This document shows positions 25,960 through 34,351 of a DNA stretch of 57,595 bases, piece by piece. The position numbers and the translations under genes are program-made. This stretch comes from Lachnospiraceae bacterium (GTDB lineage: Bacteria; Bacillota_A; Clostridia; Lachnospirales; Lachnospiraceae), in assembly GCA_017416505.1 (NCBI GenBank), contig JAFQCI010000092.1, positions 1 to 57,595 of the forward strand, in the 5' to 3' direction. Position 1 is the first letter of the stretch. Each line of letters begins with the position of its first letter. The notes beneath the pieces were generated by a model that worked only from the letters and a program-made list of their open reading frames with translations, was not told where the DNA came from and ran no database searches.

Positions 25960-27060
25960 ATGGGAAACGGAAAATTGATAAGTAAAGAGGTAAAATTTAA
26001 TTATTATCAAGGATATCTTAAGGTTGACCCGGAAATTTTTAAGGGCATTGAAAGAAAGGTTAGTGCATTAGCAGTAATCAAGCAAAAATTAAAAGAAAAG
26101 AAGGCTATTTCACATAATCAAAAAGAAATTTTGGCTGATGAAAAAAATATTTTAGCACAACAAAAATTGTATGAGCAATATGGAAGAGGGGTTTGGTGTG
26201 CTAAAGGTATGTTTGAGGAGATTCTTGCCAATGCAATTAATACAAACATTGATATAGGAGATGTTATTATTGAAATAGAACCAGATACATTGCTGATTGA
26301 TAGAGATATCGTTTCTTTTCAACTGACAAAAATGCGTGATGCGATGATTCCTTCGAAAAAGAAAATTGGAGAATGCAAAGAAGATATTAAATTAGATAAT
26401 GATGAGTATATGGGGGAATTTACTAGTATTTTATACGATGAGAGTAATTCTGTATTTATGATACAATCAAATATGTATGGACTTACAACAAGGCAAGTTG
26501 AAACTTATTTATCCTTATTAAGAAGACATGTTATTGGAGAATTGAAGAAAAGTGAAATAGTAGAACTGGTTTGTGAACTAAGTGTAATTGTTAATACTTG
26601 TGATATTAATAATATCAGGGGTTCGCAACAGGTAAAGAAAATGAGATTTCGTGCAGCAGATGGAGTGTTTCAGTCTTTTGAAAAATATCCAGAAAATTAT
26701 TTAGGGGAAATAAGAAAAAGTTTTGGAGATAAAACTGGTTTTGTAATAGATGTTACAATTTCTATAGATAGAGATACAGAAGTTAAAAGTTTGGATAATG
26801 AATTAATTGAAGATGTTTTAGGAAACTATGAATTGATAAAGGCAAGTAGGCATGATCCTAATTTATTGGTTGAAATAACTAGAAAAGAAGATGACAGTAG
26901 TGCAACAGAAGTATTGAATCTTTTAAAACCAAAAATGTCAGATGAAATAACAATAAAAATTAAACCCAGAGTGAGTGTAAAACATAAGAGTCTGCTTAAA
27001 GAAATGAAAAATGCATATAATAAAACCAAAAAGAAAATAAATATAGTTATAGGAGAATAG
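25960..27060 (+). CDS. DUF6731-like protein, first gene of a two-gene cassette
   Basis: A 366-residue soluble protein. I recall the DUF6731 pattern in VKFNYYQGYLKVDPE at the start, FQLTKMRDAMIPSKKKIGE (about 127-145), DDEYMGEFTSILYD written here with N (NDEYMGEF), and the long mixed C-terminal half; the family has no known activity. No transmembrane segment or signal peptide. Its stop codon is followed immediately by the ATG of a membrane protein gene, so the two must be co-translated. Base composition is more AT-rich than the flanking genes. A cytoplasmic sensor plus membrane effector is a possible reading, as an inference only. Confidence 0.65.
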   Translation: MGNGKLISKEVKFNYYQGYLKVDPEIFKGIERKVSALAVIKQKLKEKKAISHNQKEILADEKNILAQQKLYEQYGRGVWCAKGMFEEILANAINTNIDIGDVIIEIEPDTLLIDRDIVSFQLTKMRDAMIPSKKKIGECKEDIKLDNDEYMGEFTSILYDESNSVFMIQSNMYGLTTRQVETYLSLLRRHVIGELKKSEIVELVCELSVIVNTCDINNIRGSQQVKKMRFRAADGVFQSFEKYPENYLGEIRKSFGDKTGFVIDVTISIDRDTEVKSLDNELIEDVLGNYELIKASRHDPNLLVEITRKEDDSSATEVLNLLKPKMSDEITIKIKPRVSVKHKSLLKEMKNAYNKTKKKINIVIGE

Positions 27061-27543
27061 ATGGATAAACAAAATACAGATATTTTAGAATCATTTTATT
27101 TGAGGTATAAAATGATTATTTCTGGATTGATTGCAGTTTGTATTACGTTATTATATTACAATGGTTATATTGAAAATATAAGAGACAATGTTTCTAATAT
27201 TGTTGCATTATCTGCATCTGTGTTAGTCGTAGTTACTTTAGTGCTAACATTATTGTTATATTTAAATGATAAGCCTGTATATAAAGAAAAAATAAATAAG
27301 TATAAGGATGGTAATAATAAAATATATGACTTTATATTTAAAATTATTTGTGCAAATATAATTAGCATAATATTGTTAATTATTATGTGTGTAATAAAAA
27401 TAGAATTTATATATATAAAAGTTATTTTAGCTTTTCTTGAAGTATATTTTTTTTCATATATGCTATTTGGTTCTATGTATATGTTATGGTTTACATTATA
27501 TATAATAGTGGGCATTGATAAGAAACAAAACAAAGTTCAATAA
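27061..27543 (+). CDS. Four-helix membrane protein paired with the DUF6731-like gene
   Basis: A 160-residue integral membrane protein. Predicted helices lie near residues 16-35 (KMIISGLIAVCITLLYY), 44-68 (IVALSASVLVVVTLVLTLLL), 95-118 (IICANIISIILLIIMCV) and 122-152 (YIKVILAFLEVYFFSYML). The ATG directly abuts the upstream stop, and the upstream frame supplies the only ribosome-site-like sequence (ATAGGAGAATAG). Such small multi-helix proteins are common effectors in anti-phage cassettes, but no homology is known to me. Confidence 0.65.
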   Translation: MDKQNTDILESFYLRYKMIISGLIAVCITLLYYNGYIENIRDNVSNIVALSASVLVVVTLVLTLLLYLNDKPVYKEKINKYKDGNNKIYDFIFKIICANIISIILLIIMCVIKIEFIYIKVILAFLEVYFFSYMLFGSMYMLWFTLYIIVGIDKKQNKVQ

Positions 27544-27674
27544 AAAGTATAACTAATTTTGAGATGCTGTATTCAATTTTTTGGTATTATTTAAAAGTTT
27601 CTATTATAGAGATACTTTAAAGGAATCTGTTAAAAGGTTGTATAATAAAAAATCTTTCCCGATAGGTAGTATTG

Positions 27675-27845
27675 ATGATGAACAATATCATACTTGCTAT
27701 AATATCATGTATGTTCTTTAGCATACGGACAATAATAAATTTTTTTGAGTTCTGTAAAAAATTAGCAAAGGAATGCGATAAGATGTCTATTTATAGGATG
27801 AATATACTTGTGAAAGAAATTACAAAAGATGTTGGGATTATATAG
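27675..27845 (+). CDS. Possible small membrane peptide (56 residues)
   Basis: The frame starts ATGATG at 27675 and ends at TAG 27843-27845. The product begins MMNNIILAIISCMFFSIRTI, a single transmembrane helix, followed by a charged tail. The ribosome site is weak (ATAGGTAG) and a TATAAT-like hexamer lies about 35 bp upstream. It could be chance in such AT-rich DNA or the tail of a lost gene. Otherwise the 395 bp between 27544 and 27938 hold nothing I can support. Confidence 0.3.
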   Translation: MMNNIILAIISCMFFSIRTIINFFEFCKKLAKECDKMSIYRMNILVKEITKDVGII

Positions 27846-27947
27846 TATTCACTGTTATAATATAAAGTTTATAAATTAGTTATAAGTAAATGCTATTTTA
27901 GAAAAAGGATATTTTCTGAAAACTAAAAAGAATAGAGAGTGGATAAT

Positions 27948-29027
27948 ATGAAAAAAATATTGGAAAAGATTAATGAAAACAAAGATTGGATATTTAGTGG
28001 GATTGGTGTAGGGATTTTGACTTTATTATCTAGTGCTGTTAATGATAAGTCAAATGAAAAAAGTAGCCCTAATTATGAAGAGGTTATTGAAACTGTAGAA
28101 AATAATGAGAGTTATAACTTTCAGAATATAAATATTAATGGTGATTTTTCAGGAAATATAAACAATCAGAATATTGATAGCGAAGATAATGAAAATATTA
28201 TAATGTCCGAATCGGAATATTTAAAACTCTTATTAGAAAAAGTTGATGGTGATATTTTGTATCATTATTATAATGATTATGATGGGGATGGTTGTTGCGA
28301 AATGTTTGCTCTTGTGGGGGAGAAATGTTATTTTGGGCTTGAAGAAGATTATGATATTGGAGAAAGTGATTTTTATGGAAAGATATGGTTTGTTAATCAG
28401 GAAGGTGCAAAAATAATAGAGAGTACGGATACAAAATATTGGTCACATCCCAAACCTTTTTTAATGGGAAATTACAGTTTTATTGCTTTTGAAGAACTTC
28501 ATACAACTAATTTTCGTACATATATTTGGGGAGTTAAGGATGGACAACCATATCAACCGAATTTGTCAGGGAAAGTATTTGGATTGGAAATTAATGAGTA
28601 CAATGAAATAGAAGGAATAGCTTCAGAATATGATTCTGGATTAATAAAAGAAATAGAATTCATGTCAGGTCATACTTGGAAGGAATATTATTTTTATTTT
28701 GATGGAATAACATTTAAGGAGTATGGTGGGATAAATATAACAGTAAATGATTTATTAAAAATTAAGGGAACAGATGAGATTATAGATGGTATATATAATA
28801 ATGCGTATACTATAGATTCTATTTTTTATAGAGAAAATGGTGTTGTAAATATCAATATATCTAAAGAAGATGAATATGCAATAGATTATGTAAATATTAA
28901 TTTAAGATGCAATCAAAATGGATTTGAATTGATTTCATCACAATTTAATGATTATTGTAATTATGGTATATATAAAAACGCATTTATTCCCGCAATAGCA
29001 ACATATCCAGATGGATTTCCATATTAA
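27948..29027 (+). CDS. Membrane-anchored protein with Asp-rich extracytoplasmic domain
   Basis: A 359-residue protein with a short charged N-terminus and one helix (DWIFSGIGVGILTLLSSAVN, about residues 11-30), then a long Asn/Asp-rich soluble part. YYNDYDGDGCCEMFAL (about 105-120) looks like an FG-GAP/EF-like calcium loop of the kind found in surface beta-propeller proteins. The ATG at 27948 follows GAGAGTGG; a GTG three codons earlier is possible. Family unknown. It stands alone downstream of the DUF6731-like cassette in the same direction, in the same unusually AT-rich stretch. Confidence 0.6.
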   Translation: MKKILEKINENKDWIFSGIGVGILTLLSSAVNDKSNEKSSPNYEEVIETVENNESYNFQNININGDFSGNINNQNIDSEDNENIIMSESEYLKLLLEKVDGDILYHYYNDYDGDGCCEMFALVGEKCYFGLEEDYDIGESDFYGKIWFVNQEGAKIIESTDTKYWSHPKPFLMGNYSFIAFEELHTTNFRTYIWGVKDGQPYQPNLSGKVFGLEINEYNEIEGIASEYDSGLIKEIEFMSGHTWKEYYFYFDGITFKEYGGINITVNDLLKIKGTDEIIDGIYNNAYTIDSIFYRENGVVNINISKEDEYAIDYVNINLRCNQNGFELISSQFNDYCNYGIYKNAFIPAIATYPDGFPY

Positions 29028-29296
29028 GAATTTATGAAATTGATGATTTTGGATTTGTATGTATTTTTATTTTAGTAAAATTATCAAGTAGTAGAAAGTA
29101 AAAAATCTATAAAAATGTTTTATTAGCTTATATAAATACTGAGTTTTAATAATTATTAATCTATTAAATTCTTAATTGTGATACTATAATTTTGGAAATT
29201 TTACTATTTGATTAAAAGTAAAAAATAGCAATTTTTATAGAGTTTCTTCCATACAAAATGATGTATTTCCTGATAAAATAACTAAGGAGAAGATGC

Positions 29297-29716
29297 ATGA
29301 AATATTATGAAACGCATAAGTATGAAATCGCAAAGAAGCGGATAACAACATATTTCTATCATAGTTTGGAACGGGCAAATCGTGATAATGGAAAGATTAT
29401 TGGTAAGATGTATGACCTTTTTCCGTTTGAAAAATATAAAAAGAAGTGTATGTATACGATGTGTCGAAAGTTTTCAGTAAATCCTACAAGCTTTTTATTG
29501 CAAGAGTTCGAAGATGCTACTATGAGTGCATATTTGTATACTATAGGACGTTGCAGTTATAAAGAGGATATTTGTGAAGATTTAATTATAGCATATATGA
29601 TGAAAATGACTAGAATTTTCTTTATCTGTGTGATTAATTGTAATACAGAAAATAAAAAAATTGTTCATAAAATCAAAGAAGAAAAGTACGTAGAAAATGC
29701 AAAAAGGTATATGTAG
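29297..29716 (+). CDS. Hypothetical protein of 139 residues
   Basis: Basic, helical protein rich in Lys, Tyr and Cys; no signal peptide, one weakly hydrophobic stretch near 108-117 (RIFFICVINC). The start ATG follows AAGGAGAAG. A second copy of its start and of residues 78-103, joined by a deletion, lies at 36321-36422, so this gene type has been duplicated. It lies upstream of a three-gene cassette but ends at its own hairpin, which overlaps its stop codon. Function unknown. Confidence 0.6.
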   Translation: MKYYETHKYEIAKKRITTYFYHSLERANRDNGKIIGKMYDLFPFEKYKKKCMYTMCRKFSVNPTSFLLQEFEDATMSAYLYTIGRCSYKEDICEDLIIAYMMKMTRIFFICVINCNTENKKIVHKIKEEKYVENAKRYM

Positions 29717-29737
29717 TGGTATGCATATGCCTTTTAT
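29702..29737 (+). terminator. Terminator overlapping the stop of the 139-aa gene
   Basis: AAAAGGTATATG (29702-29713) pairs with CATATGCCTTTT (29724-29735), with one wobble, then ATTTAT. It separates this gene from the cassette downstream. Confidence 0.6.
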
Positions 29738-29971
29738 TTATATAAAGACTTATGCTGTGTTGACACTTTGATATTTTAGTGGAGTATTTTCAAATTATAT
29801 GATAGAATCGAGGATATAAGAGCGGAAAAATTAACAGGGGATATAGAAAGTAGGAGCATCTATGGGAACAATCAGTACATCATTGTTTATGATAATTCTT
29901 TTGATAATTTCCAAGTTTACCAGGAACAAAAAATATTAAAAAAATATGTTGATACTAAGAAGAATGTTCGA

Positions 29972-30424
29972 TTGATGGATATAATATGTTTTGAATATAT
30001 TTTGTTGGAATTTGATAAACTTATAGATTGGATTTATGCACAGGATGATGAATTTTTGATAAAACGTGCCAATGAAATTAATGCAAGAAACAAACTTGTG
30101 GAAACTTTGAAAATAGGCGAGATGGATTATAAGGCAATTCAAGAAATTATAGACTATGACAGCAAACTTGATAACCATAATATTGAGCAGTTGTCTGCAA
30201 AACTACTTTTTGATTTGACAAGAAATACAGGTTTTGAAGTTTCAAAAGGAAAAATTGGTGATTGTTGGATTAAAACCTGTTGCGAATGGGATGAGAGGCA
30301 AGAGAATGATATATGCGGATTGGATTTTAATCGATTATGTGTTGAAGATAAAATGAGGAGCATTTATACTGGAACTTCCCTTAATATAGAGTTTTCAAAG
30401 GTTGGACTGGAGGTAGCATTATGA
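29972..30424 (+). CDS. Unknown protein A of a compact three-gene cassette (5' end unclear)
   Basis: The first ATG gives 150 residues (MDIICFEYILLEFDKLIDW at the start), but coding-looking sequence continues upstream in the same frame to 29780 (FKLYDRIEDIRAEKLTGD, then YIIVYDNSFDNFQVYQEQK) without a standard start codon. Either translation begins at a rare codon or the native start was lost. A short overlapping frame from ATG 29862 (MGTISTSLFMIILLII) may be a competing leader. The protein is acidic and helical, with Cys pairs near CWIKTCCEW. Its stop overlaps the next start (ATGA at 30421). Family unknown. Confidence 0.6.
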   Translation: MMDIICFEYILLEFDKLIDWIYAQDDEFLIKRANEINARNKLVETLKIGEMDYKAIQEIIDYDSKLDNHNIEQLSAKLLFDLTRNTGFEVSKGKIGDCWIKTCCEWDERQENDICGLDFNRLCVEDKMRSIYTGTSLNIEFSKVGLEVAL

Positions 30425-30864
30425 TAACAATATATAAAAATAAGAACGATATACCTCAGAATATAGAATATGTAGAATTGAATGATGTTTTTTTTAATAA
30501 AAACACAGTTTTGAAGCTGGATGAAAAAGCAAAGCAAATTATAAAAAAGGTTGATGGGGCAAAATTAGTTAGTAAATTTAAGATTGAGTCAAAGTTTAAT
30601 GGTGTTGTATTAGATATAGATTGTTTATCTACGGGTTGTAAGACAGTTTTAAATGTATTATATTTTCCAGATAAGGTCTTTTGTTTGAAGGAATGTGGGG
30701 ATAATGCCTTAGAAGTTTTGTATGGATTAAAACAGGGAACTGTGTATAGTGATTATGCTATAATACCATTTGATATGGAGAAGGTTGAAGTAGTTTCAGG
30801 AGCAGAAAAGTATGTGATAGAGGAATATGAAGATTTAAAGGAGTGGTGGAGCAATGAAGAGTAA
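30421..30864 (+). CDS. Unknown protein B of the three-gene cassette
   Basis: A 147-residue soluble protein that overlaps its predecessor by 4 bp and its successor by 11 bp. Features are an N-terminal VELNDVFFNKNTVLKLDEK, a central LSTGCKTVLNVLYFPDKVF, and ECGDNALEVLYGLKQGTVY. I vaguely recall similar small proteins in clostridial cassettes next to ATPases (DUF4869-like), but cannot confirm this. No membrane segment. The tight overlap on both sides implies a stoichiometric complex with A and C. Confidence 0.6.
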   Translation: MITIYKNKNDIPQNIEYVELNDVFFNKNTVLKLDEKAKQIIKKVDGAKLVSKFKIESKFNGVVLDIDCLSTGCKTVLNVLYFPDKVFCLKECGDNALEVLYGLKQGTVYSDYAIIPFDMEKVEVVSGAEKYVIEEYEDLKEWWSNEE

Positions 30865-31282
30865 CCCCGTAGTGATGGAACGTTTTTCGACGGTTCATAC
30901 CTCGTATATCGTGAATTTTATTTTTTCAAATAACATTACAATTTTGACAGGTGACTCTGCTACCGGAAAAACAGCTTCATTTTCATTTATAAAAGAATGT
31001 ATGGCTATAAATTCAGATATTTTGTGTTTGAATTATTTAGATTATCAAAAGGATATTAAGGAAGTCATTAGCCAGACAAAAGGTAAGTTAATTGTAATCG
31101 ATAATGCGGATATTTTACTTGATGATGAAACAAGAAAGTACATTTCATTGGATGCCAGTAATCAGTACCTTATTATAGGTCGAAATCCCAAAAATCTATT
31201 TACAACAAAAGAGAATTTGTTTGAATTGGTGAGTAAAAAGGTGGGAGAACAGATAGAGTTTCAGATACAACCGTATTTGTAG
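30854..31282 (+). CDS. Mini P-loop NTPase, protein C of the three-gene cassette
   Basis: A 142-residue ATPase. Walker A is GDSATGKT (33-40), Walker B is KLIVIDNAD (78-86), and a sensor-like segment is YLIIGRNP (about 108-115). Ordinary AAA+ or STAND ATPases are two to five times larger, so this is a stripped nucleotide-binding module that must act with partners. The start overlaps gene B by 11 bp. No sensor-2 or arginine finger was recognised. A perfect palindrome follows within 10 bp of the stop. Confidence 0.7.
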   Translation: MKSNPVVMERFSTVHTSYIVNFIFSNNITILTGDSATGKTASFSFIKECMAINSDILCLNYLDYQKDIKEVISQTKGKLIVIDNADILLDDETRKYISLDASNQYLIIGRNPKNLFTTKENLFELVSKKVGEQIEFQIQPYL

Positions 31283-31287
31283 GAAAT

Positions 31288-31317
31288 ACGTTACTGTTCA
31301 CACGTGAACAGTAACGT
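31288..31317. other. Perfect 14-bp-arm palindrome
   Basis: ACGTTACTGTTCAC and GTGAACAGTAACGT around a 2-nt centre, directly after the P-loop gene. There is no T run, so it may be an operator or processing hairpin rather than a terminator. Confidence 0.75.
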
Positions 31318-31361
31318 AAATACTACTTTGGATATGGGCAGAATGTTTTTTATTATAAATA

Positions 31362-31390
31362 TTGACAAATTTGTGTTAATATGATATGCT
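31362..31390 (+). promoter_or_regulatory. Promoter of the GNAT-RsgA leader
   Basis: TTGACA (31362-31367), 17-nt spacer, TATGCT (31385-31390). A leader peptide start with AGGAGG follows about 40 bp later. Confidence 0.7.
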
Positions 31391-31431
31391 GACGAAGAAT
31401 TAATAAGAAATCGAAACAGGAGGTAAGTGCA

Positions 31432-31503
31432 ATGGAAATGATGAGTAGCAAAGTGTTATTAACTAAATATTGTATGATTACCTCGGTTACTATATGTTTT
31501 TAG
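31432..31503 (+). CDS. Leader peptide of 23 residues
   Basis: Begins MEMMSSKVLLTKYCMITSVT and ends at TAG 31501-31503, with CAGGAGGTAAGTGCA as a strong ribosome site. A terminator starts 22 bp after its stop, and the GNAT-RsgA gene follows. This order is that of translation-controlled attenuators: a ribosome stalled on the leader would prevent terminator formation. The mechanism is inferred; no antiterminator pairing was verified. Confidence 0.55.
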   Translation: MEMMSSKVLLTKYCMITSVTICF

Positions 31504-31525
31504 ACAGTTTAAATGTGTTATTTTA

Positions 31526-31553
31526 ACCGTGGCTTTTGCTACGGTCTTTTTTT
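31526..31553 (+). terminator. Attenuator-type terminator before the GNAT-RsgA gene
   Basis: ACCGTGGC pairs with GCTACGGT around TTTT (one wobble), then C and seven T. It lies between leader peptide and gene. Confidence 0.75.
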
Positions 31554-31617
31554 ACCCATTTTTAGGCGAGGTTCATACTTAATCGAAGCAAAACTTAATT
31601 TTGAAATGGAGAAAGTA

Positions 31618-33147
31618 ATGAACAACATAATAATTAGAGAAGAACAAAATGAGGATTATAAAGCAACAGAATTAGTAACTATGAGAGCATTTTGGAACAT
31701 TCATGGTCCTGGATGCAATGAACACTTATTAGTGCATAAAATGCGAAATGCAAAAGAATATTTACCAAAGCTAAGCAGGGTGGCAGAATTGGATGGGAAA
31801 ATTGTAGGTGTCATTATGTATAGTAAAGCTTTTGTATACGATAACAATACCGTACATGAAGTCATAACATTTGGCCCTTTGGCAGTAGAACCTACGGTAC
31901 AGTCTTTGGGAGTAGGTGGTATGCTTTTAAAAGAAACGATAAAATTGGCGAAAGAAGAAGGATATGCAGGCATATGTATATTTGGGGAACCGGACTATTA
32001 TCCAAAGTATGGGTTTGTTACCTGTGATAAGTATGGAATTACAGATGAAAACGGAAATAACTTTGATGCATTGATGGCATATGAATTACAAGAAGATGGA
32101 TTCGGGAATATAAAAGGAAAATTCAAAGAGGCAGAGATTTTGGGAGAATGTGAAGATGAGGAGGAAATCGAAGAATTTACAAAACAATTTCCTCCATATG
32201 AAAAACTTGAGCTAAAATGTCAATGGCTTCATAAAGAAAAGTTAGGAAGAATCTGTAATGTACAAAAATCAACATATACCATACAGTTTTGGGAGGAACA
32301 ATTACAGGCAAAGTTAAGAGGAAGCTTTTATAAAGGAAATCAGAAATTCCCGGTTGTTGGAGATTATGTAACATTTGAATATAATCCAAAGGGAGATTCC
32401 AGAATATGTGAGTTATGCGAGCGAAAAAGTATACTCAAACGACCATTTCCAAGGGACCATGCTGTGAAAAAGGTAAAAGAGCAGGAAATGGTTGCGAATG
32501 TGGATTATTTATTTATTGTTACATCTTTGAATCATGATTTTAGTACAAACAGAGTATTAAGATATACTATTATGGCAAAACAAGGTGGCGTAAAGCCTGT
32601 TGTAATACTTACCAAGTCAGACTTATGCAAGAATATAGAAGAGTTTGTAAAGGAGATGAAAGCAACAGTTTCTGATACCGAAATACATGTAGTTAGTGCC
32701 ATAGAAGGGGATGGACTTGAAGCATTAAAAACGTATATGGAACCAGGAAATACAATTGCTTTGATGGGGTCTTCCGGTGTAGGGAAGTCTACATTAATAA
32801 ATAAATTAGCCGGCAAAGACATTATGGAAACAAAAGGAGTAAGGGAAAAGGATTCCAAAGGAAGACATACTACGACATACCGTCAGATGTTCTGTCTTGA
32901 ATCAGGAGTAACGATAATTGATACTCCTGGTATGCGAGAGCTTGGAATGAGTGATGTAGAGGAAGGTTTGGAAGAAACTTTTACGGACATAATGGAACTT
33001 GCCGGGATGTGTAGATTCCATAATTGTAAGCACATATCTGAGCCAGGATGTGCAGTAAAGAAGGCAATAGAGGAAGGAAAGTTGTCCGAGAAGAGATTGA
33101 AACAATTTATACGCCTGCAAAAGGAAGGTAGGAACGAAATCTGCTAA
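31618..33147 (+). CDS. rsgA: GNAT acetyltransferase fused to ribosome small-subunit GTPase RsgA
   Basis: A 509-residue two-domain protein. Residues 1-165 are a GNAT domain (acetyl-CoA loop VQSLGVGGML, 94-103, and YYPKYGFVTC). Residues 195-509 are a full circularly permuted GTPase: an OB-like barrel, then G4 TKSD (332-335), G1 GSSGVGKST (384-392), G3 DTPG (435-438), and the zinc site Cys465, Cys470, His472, Cys478. RsgA helps mature 30S subunits; the fused acetyltransferase could modify a ribosomal protein or protect from a drug. The ATG at 31618 has GGAG 7 bp upstream. A terminator follows. Confidence 0.93.
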   Translation: MNNIIIREEQNEDYKATELVTMRAFWNIHGPGCNEHLLVHKMRNAKEYLPKLSRVAELDGKIVGVIMYSKAFVYDNNTVHEVITFGPLAVEPTVQSLGVGGMLLKETIKLAKEEGYAGICIFGEPDYYPKYGFVTCDKYGITDENGNNFDALMAYELQEDGFGNIKGKFKEAEILGECEDEEEIEEFTKQFPPYEKLELKCQWLHKEKLGRICNVQKSTYTIQFWEEQLQAKLRGSFYKGNQKFPVVGDYVTFEYNPKGDSRICELCERKSILKRPFPRDHAVKKVKEQEMVANVDYLFIVTSLNHDFSTNRVLRYTIMAKQGGVKPVVILTKSDLCKNIEEFVKEMKATVSDTEIHVVSAIEGDGLEALKTYMEPGNTIALMGSSGVGKSTLINKLAGKDIMETKGVREKDSKGRHTTTYRQMFCLESGVTIIDTPGMRELGMSDVEEGLEETFTDIMELAGMCRFHNCKHISEPGCAVKKAIEEGKLSEKRLKQFIRLQKEGRNEIC

Positions 33148-33160
33148 ATTGATGTAAGGG

Positions 33161-33203
33161 GAAATTCCTTGGATAAATGATAGTTTATTCAAGGAATTTT
33201 TTT
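33161..33203 (+). terminator. Terminator after the GNAT-RsgA gene
   Basis: GAAATTCCTTGGA pairs with TTCAAGGAATTT, followed by TTTTTTG. Confidence 0.85.
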
Positions 33204-33370
33204 GTTATGATTGCCTGTTATACTTAGTCCCAATATCTCATTTGTTATTACAATAATAATCAATGGCTTTTGACATAAATTCTGCAGTTCCTTTACCATT
33301 TTGGTCTATATTTTTTGTAAATCGTTCATCATTGATATACATTAATTTTCATATCGCATTCCCTCTTGGA

Positions 33371-33946
33371 CTATGTTATTTGTAGATTGGCTTTCTTGGC
33401 ATTCTTAACCCGCTCAATTGCAAGCTCAAAATCTTGAAAAACAACTTTACATCCAATGCCTTCTCTGTTTAATGCATAAGTAGCTGCATTAATAATTACA
33501 TTTAAAATTTCCGCACCGGACAAACCTTCTGAGTGACATACAATGTGATAAAGTTCTTCGTCAGTAATGTTTTTTGGATATTCTGTAGGAATCATTTTCT
33601 GATAAAGCTGCATTCTGCCTTGTTCCTTGGGTAATGGCATTTCAATATGTCCGATGATACGACGGACAAAAGCACTATCGTAGTTAGACATAAAGTTGGT
33701 TGCAAAAAGTGTTACTCCTTTAAAGGAATCTAATTCAAGCAGCATAACAGAGCGGCTGACATTCACGGCATGGTCTGTGCTTTGATTCACATTTGACAGT
33801 CTTTTCCCTAAAATAGAATCTGCTTCATCAAAAAATAAAACAGCATCATTTTCCTTTGCAAATTGAAAAGCTTCCTTAATATTTTTTGGCGTTTCTTTCA
33901 CAAATTTGGATTCGATCTCTGCATAGTTTACACGAATCATTTGCAA
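33371..33946 (-). pseudogene. AAA+ ATPase, N-terminal half missing
   Basis: The C-terminal portion of a classic AAA ATPase: VNYAEIESKFVKETPKNIK before Walker B AVLFFDEADSIL, then sensor LFATNF, arginine finger FVRRIIGHIEM and the helical lid (EGLSGAEILNVIINAA). Walker A and everything before it are absent, so it cannot bind ATP. Just upstream on the same strand (about 33947-34040) a different small coding scrap, SYTNDQRELVLQAMDENYKV, is joined to it. A deletion probably fused two genes. Confidence 0.78.
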
Positions 33947-34073
33947 TTACTTTATAGTTTTCATCCATTGCTTGTAACACCAATTCTCTTTGGTCATTTG
34001 TATAGCTTTTCCATAATTCTATTGTGCTTTCTGCTCATTCGCCCTATCGTTTGATAGCTTCAGTTTCAAGTGC

Positions 34074-34313
34074 TTATCTGGCTATCGACATTTCCGCTGA
34101 ATATATCATACTCTCTAATTCTTTATCAGAAAGTTTTTCGTATTCTTCTTTTGATTTGGAAATATCAAATGTAGCGGACAAAGTTTCACAATGAATACTA
34201 CCATCTTCATACTCGTATAAATAGTACTTCATCTTAGGAGATAATGTCTTCAATTCTCCCTGTTTAATCAGCACACAATTACAATGTTCATTTTCTTTTC
34301 TTGATTTTATCAT
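34074..34313 (-). CDS. Hypothetical protein of 79 residues
   Basis: Small charged protein with a predicted beta hairpin (MKYYLYEYEDGSIHCETLS) and a helical acidic end. The ATG follows TTGGAGAA. Not recognised. It follows the 95-residue gene at 34352 by 38 bp on the same strand, so the two are probably co-transcribed. Confidence 0.5.
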   Translation of the reverse strand: MIKSRKENEHCNCVLIKQGELKTLSPKMKYYLYEYEDGSIHCETLSATFDISKSKEEYEKLSDKELESMIYSAEMSIAR

Positions 34314-34351
34314 TTTATATTCTCCAACACGCTTAAATTTTATCTCTTGGT

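Noticed and set aside
25960..27543. Assignment of the DUF6731-like pair as the Kiwa system
   Set aside because: Gene order and sequence do not match what I recall of KwaA/KwaB (DUF4868), so the name was not used.
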